A DNA stretch of 64,000 bases from an uncultured Roseibium sp. (GTDB lineage: Bacteria; Pseudomonadota; Alphaproteobacteria; Rhizobiales; Stappiaceae): assembly GCF_947496995.1 (NCBI RefSeq), contig NZ_CANMFD010000001.1:554692-618691 (forward strand), read 5' to 3'. The notes beneath the pieces are model-generated. The model was given only the letters and a program-made list of their open reading frames with translations. It made no database searches and was not told the origin of the DNA. The position numbers were made by a program, and so were the translations under genes. Of the stretch, positions 1 to 8,108 are shown in pieces. Every line of letters starts with the position of its first letter. Position 1 is the first letter of the stretch.

Positions 1-980
1 TCTTCGAACGGATGGATAAACACAAAGCCAAAAGAGACCAATGCTGCCGAAACTACGGGATCCACATGTCCTCGAAGTTTAGAGGCCATGTCCGCCCACC
101 CTGAAAGCAATGACGGCACATCCTCAGGTTTCGGGCATATGAAGTGGACGATCTCTCTATATCCCCCGGCAGTCTCGCCGATAAAATTCTGAAAGTCCCG
201 GATGCCGGTGGCTGCATATCGCGGGTCGACAATGCTGTTCTGAAGGGACAGCAAACGTGTCGGGTCTGATAGATCGAACTTCTCGGCACCTCGGAGGGCG
301 GCCACAAATCTCTCAGCCCGCATCCCGGAAGCCACTTCGTTTTCTATTTGGAAAGTGGACTTTGTTTCCTTTGTGTACAGGAAGTTTACCGCCCTGGTGA
401 GGATGTCGGGATCACAGCCGGATACGAGCTCGCTTGCTTCACTGTTCAGCGCCTCGGCCTGAAAGCTTTTAATTTGCTCCGTTCGCCGAACTGTCGGACA
501 AAAGGTTCGTGTCCCCAGGAGGTTGTCTATAACCTTGTGGCGCCTGGATTGACGTCCGTCGGTAGCTGTAATGTGAAATTTCTCGTCCAGCGCGTTTATA
601 TAGGTGACGGCCCCAAGATCTGGAATGTCCAGCGTTTTGTCAGTCAGCCACTCATATAAGAACCACGCCCTCCGGGAATATGCTCCATTCGGTTCAGAAC
701 GGATCCAGTCTTCAAGTTCACGGTGGTCAGCAACCTTGAAAAGATCCGACAAGACACCAAGGTCTGTTGGCTCATAACGGAGCGAGAATTTCAGGTGGCC
801 GGCTAAAGTGTCTTTCGGAGCGTAGCTGGCCGTGTACTTCTCAATTGTTACCCCATTTTCTGTAGTTGTTTTTCTGGCGCCCGGACCGACAACTGACATG
901 AGGGAGGGTGACGGAACTTGAAGTCCGTATTTTTCAATTAGTGCCGATTGACCGACATATTTATTTTTATCAGTTGTCAT
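1..980 (-). CDS. Fic family protein (AMPylase-type), partial
   Basis: The frame is open from ATG at 980 to the window edge: 326 residues with no stop. The last residues are FIHPFE, and the next partial codon (GA-) fits D or E. This is the start of the Fic catalytic motif HPFx[D/E]GNGR, so the C-terminal half of the Fic domain lies outside the window. Fic enzymes transfer AMP or related groups from nucleotides to protein hydroxyls, and the motif His is catalytic. The N-terminal ~190 residues (EKYGL near residue 18, YEW near 100) match the long N-terminal region of about 500-residue Fic proteins, often toxins or regulators. An in-frame stop sits 9 codons upstream of ATG 980; a second ATG at 899 is possible. 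Target and cognate antitoxin are unknown. Confidence 0.8.
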   Translation of the reverse strand, partial: MTTDKNKYVGQSALIEKYGLQVPSPSLMSVVGPGARKTTTENGVTIEKYTASYAPKDTLAGHLKFSLRYEPTDLGVLSDLFKVADHRELEDWIRSEPNGAYSRRAWFLYEWLTDKTLDIPDLGAVTYINALDEKFHITATDGRQSRRHKVIDNLLGTRTFCPTVRRTEQIKSFQAEALNSEASELVSGCDPDILTRAVNFLYTKETKSTFQIENEVASGMRAERFVAALRGAEKFDLSDPTRLLSLQNSIVDPRYAATGIRDFQNFIGETAGGYREIVHFICPKPEDVPSLLSGWADMASKLRGHVDPVVSAALVSFGFVFIHPFE

Positions 981-1021
981 TTGCGTCCCGCATAGGTTTC
1001 GAGAGGTCATCACTCTCATGC

Positions 1022-1138
1022 AAAAATACTCAGTTGACTGCGAAAACATTCAAAATTCTGGAATCACGTTTGAAATCGCTCAAACTACCGGCAATTCAAC
1101 CCCTTCAAAAATACTCAGCCTCCTCCAAAAATAATCAG
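1022..1138. repeat. Three degenerate direct repeats, possible IS end
   Basis: AAAAATACTCAG occurs at 1022-1033 and 1107-1118, and AAAAATAATCAG at 1127-1138. Multiple short repeats of this sort occur at the ends of some insertion sequences, IS21-type ends being one possibility. No transposase is present, so this may be a residual end. The IS assignment is inference only. Confidence 0.4.
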
Positions 1139-1280
1139 AAAAAGATAATTATTTGAAAATTCGTTCAATTTCAGTGTGCGGAGATAGAAATACCTTATTT
1201 ATCAGAGCTCCCGGATCAAGTCCGAGACGGCAGCGGTGTCTGCCGGTATCAAAGGAAGGTCTGGCCGTGCGGCGAACACC

Positions 1281-1426
1281 CCTCTCCCCCCTTGAGGGGG
1301 AGATGTCAGCTTTGCTGACAGAGGGGGGTGAAGCGGTACGGCGTACTCGAAGAGGGATTGTCTGCTGGGAGGCCGATACCCCCCTCTGTCCCCTGCGGAG
1401 ACATCTCTCCCTCAAGGGGGGAGAGG
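1281..1426. repeat. Intergenic palindromic repeat element
   Basis: A C-rich arm (CTCCCCCCTTGAGGGGGAGA) is followed by GAGGGGGGTG, and the order is mirrored at the far end (CCCCCCTCTGTC ... ACATCTCTCCCTCAAGGGG). The element is thus a large inverted repeat with smaller nested hairpins. Two close relatives lie at 29311-29454 and 29745-29888. It resembles dispersed REP/RIME-like elements of rhizobia. It sits 3' of imuB. Confidence 0.75.
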
Positions 1427-1453
1427 ATGCGCGAGTGGCGAAGGAGCAAGGCA

Positions 1454-2947
1454 TCAGGCGAACTCCCCTTGCACGAACCATCCCTGCGGCCGTGGCGCCT
1501 GGGGGGTGTGGAACAGCCAGAGGCGGCGGCCTTCGCCGGTTTCCACGCGCCAGTAATCGCGCAGGCCGCCGCGCCAGCCGGCGTCATTTTCCCACCAGGC
1601 CGGGGTGATCCGCTCCGGGCCTTCGGCGCCGATGGTTGTCAGAAAGCTGCCACGCCAGCGAAAGCGGGTCGGCGGTTCCAGTCCCTGGCGGCTCCCGCCG
1701 CCGGAGGTGATCACCGGTTCGGGTGCAAACAGCCTGAGGGGGCGGGGGCGGCGGCTCGGCCAAGCCGGGGCGGGGCGGCTGCCGGCGGCGGGCACGAGCG
1801 TGAAGCTGCGTTCGGGAATATGGCTGTCGACAGGCTGGAAGCGCAGGATGTTGTCCAGCCCCAGCCGGTTGCCGAGCTGGGTGACGAGATCGTCGAGACT
1901 GTCCTTTTCCCGGTTCTGGGCGCGGTCAAGCTGGCGCATGCCGAGCGCCTCGATCTCCACCGCTTCCAGGCGGATCATGTCGATGCCGTAGCCGGCATCC
2001 ACCGCGCCGACGCCGCGCTCGAACAGTGCGGCGATGCGAACCGGATCGCGCATCGGCCGGGCAAGGCGCAATTCGACCGAGCGGTTTTCCTGGTCCACCC
2101 GGCGGAAGGTCAGCCGCAGCATGCGTGCGCCCTTCTGCGCCGCGTCCAACTGGGTGCACATATGGCCGATCAGGCGCCGGGCGCCGGCCATCACATCGTC
2201 CAGAAGGCCGATGGGGTCCGGCAGGGTGAGGCGGGCCGCGAAGCCTGGCGCGTCCTGCAGGGGGGAGATCTGTTCCCCGACCGCGCCGAGCGCCTGGTCG
2301 AGACGGCGCAGCACATCGGGGTCGTAGCGCCGGGCAACGGTGGCCCGGGGGAGGTTGTGAAGGTCGGACACCGTCGCGATGCCGAGCCGCTCCAGGCTGG
2401 TGCAGGTCTGGTCGGCAAGGCGCAGGGCCGATAATGGCAGCGAGCCGATGCGCGACAGGTTCTCGCCGGGCGGCGCAATGCCTTCGCAAAAGCGTGACAG
2501 CGCCCAGGCAGCCCCCGGCGTTCCGGCAAGGCCGAGGCGGGCGGAAAGACCGGCGCGCGCCAGCCGGGCGCGGATGTCACCCAGAAGCGGCTCCTCGCCG
2601 CCCAGAAGATGGGTCGAGCCGGTGATGTCCAGAAAAAGCCCGTCCCGGCCGTCGAGCCCCACCCAGGGGCAATAGCGTGTCGCCCATCTTGCCAGAATGC
2701 GCAGGAAGCGCTGGTCGGCGTCCGGGTCGGCGGCCCGCGTCAGGAGGCCGGGGCAGAAGCTGCGCGCGTGAACCAGCGTCATGCCGCGCTGCAGGCCGAA
2801 GCTTTCCGCGCGCGGGCAAAGGTCGTAAAGGCGTTCGGAATTGCGGTCGAAAAGGCTCAGCGCAAAGGGCGCGTCGACGGGACGGGCGCGTAAGGAGCGC
2901 TCAGCCGCCAGCCTCGGAAACCACAATGACACGACGCGCCGCTGCAT
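1454..2947 (-). CDS. imuB: ImuB, Y-family DNA polymerase-like mutasome protein
   Basis: The protein has 497 residues, normal for ImuB. The N-terminus reads LWFPRLAAERSLR where active Y-family polymerases carry the catalytic DxD motif, as expected for this catalytically dead paralogue. Known role: ImuB links ImuA and the beta clamp to the error-prone polymerase DnaE2 during SOS mutagenesis. A Y-family core (about residues 1-350) is followed by a Pro/Arg-rich linker and a C-terminal tail. Its start overlaps the end of imuA by 47 bp, implying co-translation. dnaE2 normally follows in this operon but is absent here, with repeats and a Fic gene next instead. Confidence 0.92.
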   Translation of the reverse strand: MQRRVVSLWFPRLAAERSLRARPVDAPFALSLFDRNSERLYDLCPRAESFGLQRGMTLVHARSFCPGLLTRAADPDADQRFLRILARWATRYCPWVGLDGRDGLFLDITGSTHLLGGEEPLLGDIRARLARAGLSARLGLAGTPGAAWALSRFCEGIAPPGENLSRIGSLPLSALRLADQTCTSLERLGIATVSDLHNLPRATVARRYDPDVLRRLDQALGAVGEQISPLQDAPGFAARLTLPDPIGLLDDVMAGARRLIGHMCTQLDAAQKGARMLRLTFRRVDQENRSVELRLARPMRDPVRIAALFERGVGAVDAGYGIDMIRLEAVEIEALGMRQLDRAQNREKDSLDDLVTQLGNRLGLDNILRFQPVDSHIPERSFTLVPAAGSRPAPAWPSRRPRPLRLFAPEPVITSGGGSRQGLEPPTRFRWRGSFLTTIGAEGPERITPAWWENDAGWRGGLRDYWRVETGEGRRLWLFHTPQAPRPQGWFVQGEFA

Positions 2948-3506
2948 CCCAACCTACAATCCATCCAGACAATGTTCCTATTTTGTTCTTTATAAGCGAC
3001 CAGCGCCAGCGAGTCGAGTCGGGACCGTTTTGCGGAGGGTAATTTTGACGTTGAGCCGGATCGGAAGACTCTCTTGTATCCGGCGGCAGGCCCGTGCAGC
3101 GCCAGCGGGTTTCCGCCGCATTGCTGCCCGCGCCCTCCGGAATCACCAGCAATGCCGTGGTGCCGCCGGCCTCGGCGGCCAGTTGCAGGCGCCGGCCTTC
3201 CGTCAGGCCGATGGCGGCACCGAGTTCGGCGACCACCAGCCCCGCTGCCCCCGAGCGCAGCGCCGTCTCCGTGCTGGCCAGCACGTTCAACTGACTGTCG
3301 GCGCGGGTGACGAGCAGCCGGCCCGGATCGCAATAGGGCAACAGCCCTTCCGGGTTCACCACCGGCAGCCGGTGCTCCGACACCCACACGACGGCACCTT
3401 CGCAAAGCCCCGCGCTGATGGCGGCAAACGCCAGCGCGCCGTCGCCGCACACTTCATGGGCGCGGGCTTTCTTCAGCGGAAAGGCGGAGGAGAATTTCAG
3501 GGACAT
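2901..3506 (-). CDS. imuA: ImuA, RecA-like mutasome protein
   Basis: 201 residues from ATG 3506 (MSLKFSSAF). Features typical of the alphaproteobacterial SOS-linked ImuA family are RAHEVCGDGALAF near the N-terminus, WVSEHRLPVVNPEGL mid-protein and a short C-terminal tail. It is the first gene of the imuA-imuB unit and overlaps imuB by 47 bp. The frame stays open upstream, but the similarity begins here. ImuA is thought to act with RecA and ImuB in damage-induced mutagenesis. I found no convincing LexA box upstream. Confidence 0.85.
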   Translation of the reverse strand: MSLKFSSAFPLKKARAHEVCGDGALAFAAISAGLCEGAVVWVSEHRLPVVNPEGLLPYCDPGRLLVTRADSQLNVLASTETALRSGAAGLVVAELGAAIGLTEGRRLQLAAEAGGTTALLVIPEGAGSNAAETRWRCTGLPPDTRESSDPAQRQNYPPQNGPDSTRWRWSLIKNKIGTLSGWIVGWDAAARRVIVVSEAGG

Positions 3507-3764
3507 CGTCTGCTGCACCGGTAACGTCTGGCTTTTGAACCTAACGGAAGCCGGCCGCGTGCGGAACCGGCTTTCATGCAACCGGCGGGCCTTCACTCCG
3601 TTATTCCGGACCAGTGAGGCGGAGCCGAGCGCCGATCCGGAATGACGGGGAAGGGTCGTTCCGGCGCTGGCCGAATGCTGTGACGCCTCTCCTCCGGCAA
3701 ACAGCCGTTGCCGGTCGGGAGCCGGATTGCTATACGGCCTGTCACAGAAAATCGGGAACATGCG

Positions 3765-4451
3765 ATGACAGGCGGCATTCCGGACTTGGGGCCGATCAAA
3801 ACGATTTCCATCGTCGGCAACGGACCTGTTTCGCAGGCCGATGCGGCGCTGATCGACGCCGCGGATTTCGTGCTGCGCTTCAACAGCGCGCCGGCCTGCG
3901 GGGCGGCGGGCCACAGGGTCGATGCCCTGATGCTCAACCGGGCGCGCGTCTATATGAGCAAGCGGATCAACCCGCTGGCCCTGCACCGCTCTCCGGAGGT
4001 CTGGGTAAACGACATCGAGGAGAACGGCCGGGTTGACTGGCTGTTCGAACGGGAGTGCAAACCGCGCTACCTCGGCTTCGGTCCTGTCACACGGGCCCGC
4101 GCCCATCTGAAGGAATTCGATGCGCTCGATCAGAGCAACCCGACATCGGGAGCGTCGATCATTGCCGAACTGCTGGACCTCTATCCCGAGACGGAAATCC
4201 ATCTGTTCGGCTTTACCCATCAGGGCAAGCAGCAGACCCACGACTGGGACGCGGAGCGCCGCTGGACCGAAAAGCTTTGCGCCGAAGGCCGCATCGTCAG
4301 ACACCTGACCCCGGGACCAAGGGCCCGCAGGAGCCTGGCCGGCAAGCTGGAATACGCGTTTCGTTTTGTTGAAATGCGCGCCAGACACTACCTCTTCAAC
4401 AAGATCCTGCATTCCTCCGCCAGCACCAAACGCCGGATTTTCGGCAGGTAA
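3765..4451 (+). CDS. GT29 (sialyltransferase-like) glycosyltransferase
   Basis: 228 residues from ATG 3765, with GGGA 8 bp upstream. Three motifs follow the CAZy GT29 sialylmotif order. SIVGNGP (15-21), with FVLRFNSAP (35-43) behind it, matches motif L. NPTSGASI (125-132) matches motif S. HDWDAE (159-164) fits the His-x4-Glu of motif VS, preceded by LFGF. There is no signal peptide or membrane segment. GT29 enzymes transfer sialic or related nonulosonic acids from CMP-sugars. The acceptor is unknown, and no nonulosonate biosynthesis genes are visible here. Bacterial GT29-like proteins are poorly characterised, so the donor is an inference. Confidence 0.7.
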   Translation: MTGGIPDLGPIKTISIVGNGPVSQADAALIDAADFVLRFNSAPACGAAGHRVDALMLNRARVYMSKRINPLALHRSPEVWVNDIEENGRVDWLFERECKPRYLGFGPVTRARAHLKEFDALDQSNPTSGASIIAELLDLYPETEIHLFGFTHQGKQQTHDWDAERRWTEKLCAEGRIVRHLTPGPRARRSLAGKLEYAFRFVEMRARHYLFNKILHSSASTKRRIFGR

Positions 4452-4932
4452 TAAGTCCGTCCGGCGAGGATGTGATCCCGACCCGCAGGCCGTCAAGCAG
4501 GCTTGCGGGAAGGAAACCCCGTGTGGATTCGCAAGCCTCTGCAACATGTCGCCGTCGGTTCATGTGAATGACGCTCAAGCTTCATATGAGCCGTCTAACC
4601 TTCTGCCGGATAATTTTTTGAAAGGGCTCTCGCGCTTTGCCGAAACGGGCGAATGCGGGGGAAACCCACGGCCGGCCGGACCCGCGATGCTTCGCAAACA
4701 GGCTGTCTGAACGGACAGGAAACCGGGTTTTACAGATTTAAAACCGTTTCTGCTTGCGGACGCGGTCATGGCGTCTTTTAATGTTCATATGAGCGTCATA
4801 GAACGTTCATATGAAAACAATACGAAACGCAGGCGTTATCGTTTCTGATGCTGATCGGGCCATTTCAGCATCGTGAAAGAGACCAACTGCTGACAGGGGC
4901 CCCGACGCCCTGATACATGGGAGCAAAAATAC
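4452..4932. other. Intergenic/regulatory region upstream of ugpB
   Basis: 481 bp without a convincing gene. The proximal part holds the Pho box at 4782-4810. Further upstream, TTCATGTGAA (4559-4568) and TTCATATGA (4581-4589) repeat the same core and could be an additional weak site. No terminator is clear after the GT29 gene. Confidence 0.6.
4782..4810 (+). promoter_or_regulatory. Pho box (three PhoB half-sites) of the ugp operon
   Basis: Three 7-bp repeats stand at exact 11-bp intervals: TGTTCAT (4782-4788), GCGTCAT (4793-4799) and CGTTCAT (4804-4810), separated by 4-bp spacers ATGA and AGAA. This is the PhoB architecture (CTGTCAT-N4-CTGTCA). Three units make two overlapping boxes, the last ending 122 bp upstream of ugpB. 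ugp operons are known PhoB targets in enterics and rhizobia, so the operon is probably induced by phosphate starvation. Confidence 0.8.
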
Positions 4933-6243
4933 ATGGCTTATCGTAAGACTGTCGCCAGCCTCGTGGCTGCGGCTGCCCTTTTGGGCACTTCCTCCGCTTC
5001 TTTTGCCGCGACCGACATCACCTGGTGGCACGCCATGGGCGGCCGTCTTGGCGAAGTCGTCGTTGACATCGCCAATGGTTACAATGAGTCTCAGGACGTC
5101 TGCCAGATCACTCCGGTGTTCAAGGGTACGTATGAAGAGACCCTGACAGCCGGTATCGCGGCTTTCCGTGCCGGCGAACAGCCGAACATCCTGCAGGTCT
5201 TCGATGCGGGCGCAGCCACCATCATCGGCGCCACGGGTGCTGTCATCCCGGCTCAGGACATTCTGGAAGACGCCGGCGTCGGCTTCGACATCGAAGATTA
5301 CATCGACGGTGTCCGCTACTTCTACGCCGACAGCGACGGCAAGATGATCGGTATGCCGTTCAACTCCTCCACGCCGATTCTCTACACCAACGAGGACGCT
5401 CTGAAGAAGGCCGGTGTCGAGGCACCGAAGACCTGGGAAGAGTTCGAGGCAATCGCTCCGAAGCTGAAGGAAGCCGGTTACGTGCCGCTTGCGCAGTCTC
5501 ACCTGCCGTGGATCTTCACCGAGAACTTCAAGTCCCGTCATAACCTGCAGTTCGCGACCAACAACAACGGTTACGACGGCTCCAAAGACACCAAGCTGGT
5601 CTTTGGCGAGCCGATCAAGAACCACTTCACCAAGGTGAAGGGTTGGCTGGACGACGGCCTGTTCGGGTATTACGGCACCGGCTGGGGCGACAACCAGACC
5701 CCGTTCAACGAAGGCAAGGTGGCCATGTGGCTCGGCTCTTCGGGGTCCTTCGGCGGCATCTCCAAGACCGTCGAATTCCCGTTCTCGGCAACCTACCTGC
5801 CTTACTGGGATGCCATTGAAGGCGCCGGCACCGGCACGTTCATCGGCGGCGCGGCCCTGTTCGCCATGTCCGGCAAGCCGGACGAGGAAAACAAGTGTGT
5901 TGCCTCGTTCTACCAGTACCTGACCTCCCCGGAAGTCCAGTACATGTGGCACAGGGAAACCGGCTACGTGCCGATCACCAACGCTGCCTATGAGCTGGCC
6001 AAGAAAGACGGCTACTACGAAAGTACGCCGGCCGCCGAAGTCGGCATCAAGCAGCTCACCCTGCCGGGCGGCGAATGGACCAAGGGCTACCGCATGGGGT
6101 TCTACGTCCAGATCCGTGACGTCATGAACCGTGAGTACGGCAAGATCCTGTCCGGTGAAGCTTCCGTCGAAGATGCTTTCGCCACGATCGAGGCGGACGG
6201 CAACAAGCTTCTGGAGCGTTTCTCGAAGACCGCCGGCAACTGA
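4933..6243 (+). CDS. ugpB: sn-Glycerol-3-phosphate ABC transporter, binding protein UgpB
   Basis: 436 residues with a Sec signal peptide (about 1-25, ...SASFA). The mature protein begins TDITWWHAMGG and continues with FKGTYEETLTAGIAAFR, PFNSSTPILYTNEDA, NNNGYDG and GGAALF. These match UgpB of E. coli segment by segment, including the FNSSTP ligand loop. It binds glycerol-3-phosphate or glycerophosphodiesters in the periplasm for the UgpAEC importer. It is the first gene of a four-gene operon behind a Pho box. ATG 4933 follows GGGAGC 8 bp upstream. Confidence 0.92.
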   Translation: MAYRKTVASLVAAAALLGTSSASFAATDITWWHAMGGRLGEVVVDIANGYNESQDVCQITPVFKGTYEETLTAGIAAFRAGEQPNILQVFDAGAATIIGATGAVIPAQDILEDAGVGFDIEDYIDGVRYFYADSDGKMIGMPFNSSTPILYTNEDALKKAGVEAPKTWEEFEAIAPKLKEAGYVPLAQSHLPWIFTENFKSRHNLQFATNNNGYDGSKDTKLVFGEPIKNHFTKVKGWLDDGLFGYYGTGWGDNQTPFNEGKVAMWLGSSGSFGGISKTVEFPFSATYLPYWDAIEGAGTGTFIGGAALFAMSGKPDEENKCVASFYQYLTSPEVQYMWHRETGYVPITNAAYELAKKDGYYESTPAAEVGIKQLTLPGGEWTKGYRMGFYVQIRDVMNREYGKILSGEASVEDAFATIEADGNKLLERFSKTAGN

Positions 6244-6365
6244 TCGGCAGTTGACCTGATCCCGATGGGGGCGCTGCGCGCCCCCATTTCCCATGCAAGT
6301 GAAGCGGGCTGGCCGGTCGATCGGCGGCTCGCTTTGCCCGTTCCCGGTGGTCGAGACGCAATCCG

Positions 6366-7247
6366 ATGAAAAAAGTCTACTTCCAGTCCCCGTGGCTGCC
6401 CTATCTGCTGCTTCTGCCGCAGCTCTCAATCGTGGCGATCTTCTTCCTCTGGCCGGCAGCCGAAGCGGTCGAATCGTCCTTTTACCTTGAAGATCCGTTC
6501 GGCTTCGGCTCGACCTTTGTCGGCCTCGACAACTTCACGGATACGGTGACATCGTCCGATTATGGCCGCGTCGCGCGCTTCACGGCCGTGTTTACATGTT
6601 CCGTGACCTTCCTGTCTCTGGGGCTGGCCCTGTTGCTGGCGGTCAAGGCGGACAAGGTTCTGCGCGGTGCCTCCTCCTACAAGACCCTGCTGATGTGGGT
6701 CTATGCGGTGGCGCCCCCTGTCGCGGGTCTGATCGGTGTCCTTCTGTTCGACCAACATGTCGGCCCGATGGTCGATTTCTTCGCCATGTTCGGCTGGCAG
6801 ATGCAGATAGGCGTCAACTATTTCGACACCAGCTTCGCCATGATCACCACGGCGGTGTGGAAACAGATCCCGGTGAACTTCATCTTCTTTCTCTCCGGCC
6901 TTCAGAGTGTTTCGAAGTCCGTCCAGGAGGCCGCCAGCATTGACTGCCGGTCCGGCTTCCGGCGGTTCTGGACCGTTACCTTCCCGCTTCTGGCTCCAAC
7001 CGGATTTTTCCTGCTGATCATCAACATCACCTACGCCTTCTTCGATACGTTCGGCATCATCGACGTCATCGTCAAGAACGAGCCCGGCAACAACCCGGTC
7101 ACCCTTGTCTACAAGGTCTATCTGGACGGCTTCCGCGGCAACGACCTGGGGGGCTCTTCGGCCCAGTCGGTCATCCTGATGGCGATGGTCTTCATCCTGA
7201 CAATCATCCAGTTCCGCCTCATCGAGCGGCGCGTGCACTACACCTGA
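6366..7247 (+). CDS. ugpA: Glycerol-3-phosphate ABC transporter permease UgpA
   Basis: 293 residues. A hydrophobic N-terminus (PWLPYLLLLPQLSIVAIFF) is followed by about six membrane spans. The permease EAA-type loop is near residue 190 (EAASIDCRSGFRRFWTVTFP), where it contacts the UgpC ATPase. Conserved sugar-permease features are LWPAAEAVESSFY and the GLDNF segment. It lies 122 bp after ugpB and 10 bp before ugpE. It forms the inner-membrane channel together with UgpE. Confidence 0.92.
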   Translation: MKKVYFQSPWLPYLLLLPQLSIVAIFFLWPAAEAVESSFYLEDPFGFGSTFVGLDNFTDTVTSSDYGRVARFTAVFTCSVTFLSLGLALLLAVKADKVLRGASSYKTLLMWVYAVAPPVAGLIGVLLFDQHVGPMVDFFAMFGWQMQIGVNYFDTSFAMITTAVWKQIPVNFIFFLSGLQSVSKSVQEAASIDCRSGFRRFWTVTFPLLAPTGFFLLIINITYAFFDTFGIIDVIVKNEPGNNPVTLVYKVYLDGFRGNDLGGSSAQSVILMAMVFILTIIQFRLIERRVHYT

Positions 7248-7257
7248 GGGGGCTGAA

Positions 7258-8100
7258 ATGAAACGACTGCAGATCTCGGACCACGTGATCCTTCTTCTCG
7301 GTGTCTTCTTCATGGTAACGCCGGTCGTCCTGGCGTTCCTGACCAGCACCCATGATGCGCTGACCGTCTACAAGGAGGGCATCCAGTTCACCCCCGGCGG
7401 CAAGTTTTTCGAGACGTACGAGAAGGTTCTGTTCGAGGCGGGCGGCTTCACCAAGGAAGTCGACGGCTTCGTCATGCTCAAGAATTCCATGATCCTCGGC
7501 TTCGGCTTCGCCATTGGCAAGATCGTCATCTCGATGCTGGCTGCCTATGCCATCGTCTATTTCCGGTTCCCTTTCGCGACGCTCTGTTTCTGGGTGATCT
7601 TCGCCACGTTGCTGCTGCCGCTCGAGGTGCGCATCCTGCCGTCCTACGAGATCGTTCAGAAACTCGGCATGGTGAACACCTATTCCGGCCTGATCGTGCC
7701 GCTCATCGCGTCTGCCACCGGCACCTTCTTCTTCCGCCAGTTCTTCATGTCTGTTCCCGATGAGTTGCTGGAAGCAGCCAGGATCGACGGCGCAGGCCCC
7801 TGGAAGTTCTTCAAGGACATCCTGGTCCCGCTGTCCCAGACGATGATCGCGGCGATCTTCATCATCATGTTCGTATACGGCTGGAACCAGTATCTCTGGC
7901 CGACCCTGATCACCACCGACGAATCCCTGTTCACCCTGGTGCGCGGCATCAAGCAGATCCTGCAGGTCTGGGTGGGCGCGCAGATTCCGGCCTTCAACGA
8001 GGCCATGGCCCTGGCGATCCTCGCCATCGTGCCACCGGTGCTGATCGTGGTGGTCTTCCAAAGCTGGTTCGTCAAAGGGCTCGTCGAGAGCGATAAGTGA
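7258..8100 (+). CDS. ugpE: Glycerol-3-phosphate ABC transporter permease UgpE
   Basis: 280 residues, about six membrane segments. The EAA loop is ELLEAARIDGAGPWKFFKDI. The segment AYAIVYFRFPF and the WNQYLWP signature after the loop are typical of UgpE/MalG-type permeases. ATG 7258 follows GAGGGGGCTGAA. Ten bp separate it from ugpA and eight from ugpC, so the genes are one transcription unit. It pairs with UgpA. Confidence 0.92.
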   Translation: MKRLQISDHVILLLGVFFMVTPVVLAFLTSTHDALTVYKEGIQFTPGGKFFETYEKVLFEAGGFTKEVDGFVMLKNSMILGFGFAIGKIVISMLAAYAIVYFRFPFATLCFWVIFATLLLPLEVRILPSYEIVQKLGMVNTYSGLIVPLIASATGTFFFRQFFMSVPDELLEAARIDGAGPWKFFKDILVPLSQTMIAAIFIIMFVYGWNQYLWPTLITTDESLFTLVRGIKQILQVWVGAQIPAFNEAMALAILAIVPPVLIVVVFQSWFVKGLVESDK

Positions 8101-8108
8101 GGTATTAA

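Larger units (their letters stand above)
981..1453. other. Gene-poor stretch with repeat remnants
   Basis: About 470 bp separate the Fic and imuB genes. The left 170 bp are AT-rich and carry three degenerate 12-bp repeats. The right part is a palindromic repeat element also found twice near 29.3-29.9 kb. No coding region is convincing. In many alphaproteobacteria dnaE2 would follow imuB here; I see no trace of it. Confidence 0.6.

Noticed and set aside
1153-2434. Plus-strand frames between the Fic and imuB genes
   Set aside because: They consist of the palindromic repeat element and antisense of imuB.
3507-3610. LexA-box-like GAAC half-site upstream of imuA
   Set aside because: Only one half matches; the second GAAC at the required spacing is missing.
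4807-6429. 540-codon open frame on the minus strand across ugpB
   Set aside because: It is the antisense shadow of a well-recognised gene with high GC at third positions; the translation is low-complexity with no domain.
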